A DNA stretch of 20,047 bases, taken from contig JADRCO010001354.1 of the NCBI GenBank assembly GCA_021464525.1, positions 1 through 20,047 on the forward strand. Direction: 5' to 3'. The translations under genes and the position numbers were made by a program. Of the stretch, positions 17,997 through 20,047 are shown one piece after another (positions within the stretch are counted from its first letter, which is position 1; the number at the start of each line of letters is the position of its first letter). The stretch comes from Rhizophagus sp. LPA8_4_AMF (lineage: Eukaryota; Glomeromycota; Glomeromycetes; Glomerales; Glomeraceae). The notes under the pieces were generated by a model. That model ran no database searches. It had not been told where the DNA came from and saw nothing but the letters and a program-made list of their open reading frames with translations.

Positions 17997-19504
17997 ATGT
18001 CTTCAAAATTTTGGAAAGAGTTATCTGACGATTATGAAAAACTTTTCGAAGCAGAAATAGGATATGACGTTATTATTTATGCTGGAGAAGAACCAAACGT
18101 TAAAGAAATTCATGCCCATTCAAATATTTTATGTATTAGGTCAAAATATTTTCGTACGGCTTTTTCTAATGAATGGGCTGAAAAAAATGATGGAAAATAT
18201 ATTTTCAGAAAACCAAATATTTCATCTCACTTATTTGACATCATTCTTAGGTAATTTATACATTATTTATAATAGTATTAACTTTTTAATTAAGATTGTT
18301 AAAAATTTTTTTTTCTTTTTTTAATTATTCCATTATATTTAGATTTATTTACAGTGGAAATATTAAATTGAAAAATTTACAAGGACCAGATATATTGAAA
18401 TTGTTGATAGCTGTAGATGAAATTAATATTCAACAATTAGTTTATTATATTCAAGAATATTTGATTAAATATCAAACTGAATTTTTGCATCAGAATGCTA
18501 TTAGTATTCTTGAAAATGTTTATCAACATGAAACATTTACAGATTTATGGAATTTTTGTCTTCAAATAGTTTGTGAAGAACCTAAAATTTTATTTGACTC
18601 TGGAAATTTTGTTAATTTAAAAGTACAATTATTAGAATTATTAATAAAAAGAGATGACCTAAATATTGATGAAATTGAAATTTGGGAAGGTTTATTAAAA
18701 TGGTGTTTATCTCAACACAATATGGAAAATGATCCAACAAAATGGAGTAAAGATGACATTACAAAAATTGAGAGATCGTTACACAGGTTTATCCCACTAA
18801 TTAGATTTTATGATATTAAATCTATAGATTTCTTCTATAAAGTTTATAACTATAAGGATATCTTACCACAAGACTTGATTCATGATCTTTTAGAATTTCA
18901 TATTGTTCCTAATATGAAACCTAAAACTAATATAGCACCATCAAGAAAACCAAATTTAAAGTTTAAACTTGATTCAACCTTAATTCAATCAAACCATGCT
19001 CCACTTTTTGCTTCATGGATTGATAGAAAGGATTTTTCATATTATGCTAATAATAATAATGTACCTTACGATTTTAAATTATTATATAATTCAGGTCGGG
19101 ATGGATTTGATGCTGCATCATTTCATAGAAGTTGTGATAATAAAGGAGCTACTATTTGGATAGCAAAAATTCAAGGTTCACCACAATTAGTTGGTGGATA
19201 TAATCCACTTGATTGGAGTGGAAATGATATTTGGAAAACTACCAGGGATAGTTTTCTATTTAGTTTTACAGATGGAAAAAATATTTCTACTGCAAAATTA
19301 GGTTATGTTAAGAATCCAAATAAGGCTATTTATTGTTCTAATAATCAAGGTCCACATATGGGTGATTTCTTCTGTAATAGCAATAATGATTGGATTAATT
19401 ATGATACTCAAGGTACTCATTATCCTAATATAGCAATAGGTATTCAAAATAAGTTTAGTTTTACAGTAGAGAATTACGAAGTATTTCAAGTAATTAAGAA
19501 GTAG
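17997..19504 (+). CDS. BTB/POZ-BACK-TLDc protein, 471 residues, two exons
   Basis: Exons are 17997-18250 and 18343-19504. The intron has AG|GTAATT and ATATTTAG| borders, phase 2, and rebuilds codon 85 as Arg (DIILR|FIYSGN). The joined frame is 1416 nt with TAG at 19502-19504. Residues about 20-125 are a BTB/POZ domain (GYDVIIYAGE, HAHSNILCIRSKYFRTAFS, FIYSGNI). About 135-240 is a BACK-like helical region. About 298-469 is a TLDc domain with its hallmarks: FKLLYNSGRDGFDAASFH, CDNKGATIWIAKI, LVGGYNPLDW, DSFLFSF, and the close NIAIGI...VENYEVFQV. BTB domains dimerise and bind Cul3, so the likely role is as a substrate adaptor of a Cul3 ubiquitin ligase in the cytosol or nucleus. The role of the TLDc domain in this family is not established. 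BTB-TLDc genes are strongly expanded in Rhizophagus. The frame starting at 18296 is exon 2 read back into the intron. Confidence 0.93.
18251..18342 (+). other. Intron of the BTB/TLDc gene (92 bp)
   Basis: It has a GT...AG intron with donor GTAATTTATA, a long T-rich tract at 18305-18323 and acceptor ATATTTAG. It interrupts the BTB domain between DIILR and FIYSGN. Removing it keeps the frame, and the domain reads through without a gap. Confidence 0.9.
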
Positions 19505-19705
19505 GAAAAAAAATATATAAATATAATTTTTTGACCTGAATTTGTAATCTTCATAAATTTATCTAAGAGTGCCAGACATTTAAATTCAAATGCAACTTAA
19601 TAAAAATAATTTTTATATGAATTAGAATAATCCATTTATTTTTTATTATTATATCTTATTAATTTCAATTATTTGTCATTAAATATCCAATTATTATGAC
19701 TTTGG
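19505..19705 (+). other. 3' flank of the BTB/TLDc gene, shared with 8827-9005
   Basis: This sequence begins with GGAAAAAAAATATATA after the stop and contains ATTTAAATTCAAATGCAA and ATTTCAATTATTTGT. It matches the orphan tail at 8827-9005. It probably includes the 3' untranslated region. TTAATAAAAATAA near 19598-19610 is a plausible polyadenylation signal region. Confidence 0.5.
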
Positions 19706-19889
19706 AAAAATTAAATTCAATAGTAAAAAAATTTCACACGTCCTGTTGCGAAAAATAATAAAAAACTTTTGCAAATATATTATTGTTAAATGCTTAAATC
19801 AAAGCGAACTTGATTAAGTAGGTCAAAGCAATTATAGTTAATCATTACTTTTTAGAGAAACAAGTAAACTGTTACACACGCAGTTGATA

Positions 19890-19924
19890 CATGGATAATC
19901 ATAAAATTAATATATAAGGTTAAT
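19890..19924 (+). promoter_or_regulatory. Conserved upstream block of the BTB/TLDc gene (copy 2)
   Basis: CATGGATAATCATAAAATTA followed by ATATATAAGGTTAAT parallels the block at 17897-17933 and ends 63 bp before the ATG at 19987. The intergenic gap between the two genes is only 482 bp, so the promoter of copy 2 must lie within it. Confidence 0.55.
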
Positions 19925-19986
19925 TTTAGTCTCAAACGGGTTAACAAATTATTTCTCTCTAAAATAAACATACACTTTTCTTAACA

Positions 19987-20047
19987 ATGTCTTCAAAATT
20001 TTTGGAAGAATTATCAAATGATTATGAAAAACTTTTTGAAACTGAAA
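19987..20047 (+). CDS. BTB/TLDc paralogue, 5' end only (runs off the window)
   Basis: ATG at 19987 gives MSSKFLEELSNDYEKLFETE, compared with MSSKFWKELSDDYEKLFEAE in the gene at 17997. That is 16 of 20 residues identical. The same strand, the 482-bp spacing and the shared upstream block show a tandem duplication. Only 20 codons are visible, so intactness cannot be judged. Confidence 0.9.
   Translation, partial: MSSKFLEELSNDYEKLFETE

Noticed and set aside
19298..19489. 63-residue minus-strand frame
   Set aside because: Antisense to the TLDc domain of the intact gene.

Overview
The window looks like nuclear DNA of an AT-rich fungus, most likely an arbuscular mycorrhizal fungus close to Rhizophagus. 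This is judged from gene families as I know them, not from a search. The supporting features are an intron-containing BTB-BACK-TLDc gene in a tandem array, a long intronless F-box/LRR-like gene with a second copy nearby, fragments of a coiled-coil family beginning MSSELELL, a decayed trypsin-like peptidase gene, short canonical introns of 70-92 bp, and many small non-autonomous transposons. Nothing bacterial (operons, Shine-Dalgarno sites, CRISPR) is seen.

Layout. 1-39: first codons of an F-box paralogue on the minus strand, with its upstream block at 129-210. 703-840: short remnant resembling the N-terminus of a glutamine synthetase-like protein. 1111-3930 (minus): heavily broken trypsin-like peptidase gene with an internal partial duplication. 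It carries a 519-bp hAT-type MITE (perfect 8-bp target duplication) in or beside an exon and a 228-bp hAT-type MITE (another perfect 8-bp duplication) inside an intron. 5490-6965 (minus): intact 491-residue F-box protein. Its upstream block is cut by a 561-bp Mutator-like foldback element (9-bp target duplication) at 7098-7658. 8806-9005: orphan 3' end of a BTB/TLDc gene. 9865-13094 (plus): four successive broken coding regions in visibly less AT-rich DNA. 14095-14270: SINE-like repeat with pol III box-like motifs. 15979-16404: weak, broken coding-like stretch. 17997-19504: intact two-exon BTB-BACK-TLDc gene. 19987-20047: start of its tandem paralogue.

Only two genes are intact and complete, the F-box gene and the BTB-TLDc gene. 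Both belong to families that typically act as substrate receptors in cullin-RING or SCF ubiquitin ligases, and both have partial copies here with conserved upstream blocks. The window therefore reads as a birth-and-death zone of expanded receptor families, interspersed with gene relics and MITEs. I do not see a complete new multi-gene system. The most original material is the unrecognised gene relic at 11101-12318 and the dated transposon insertions.
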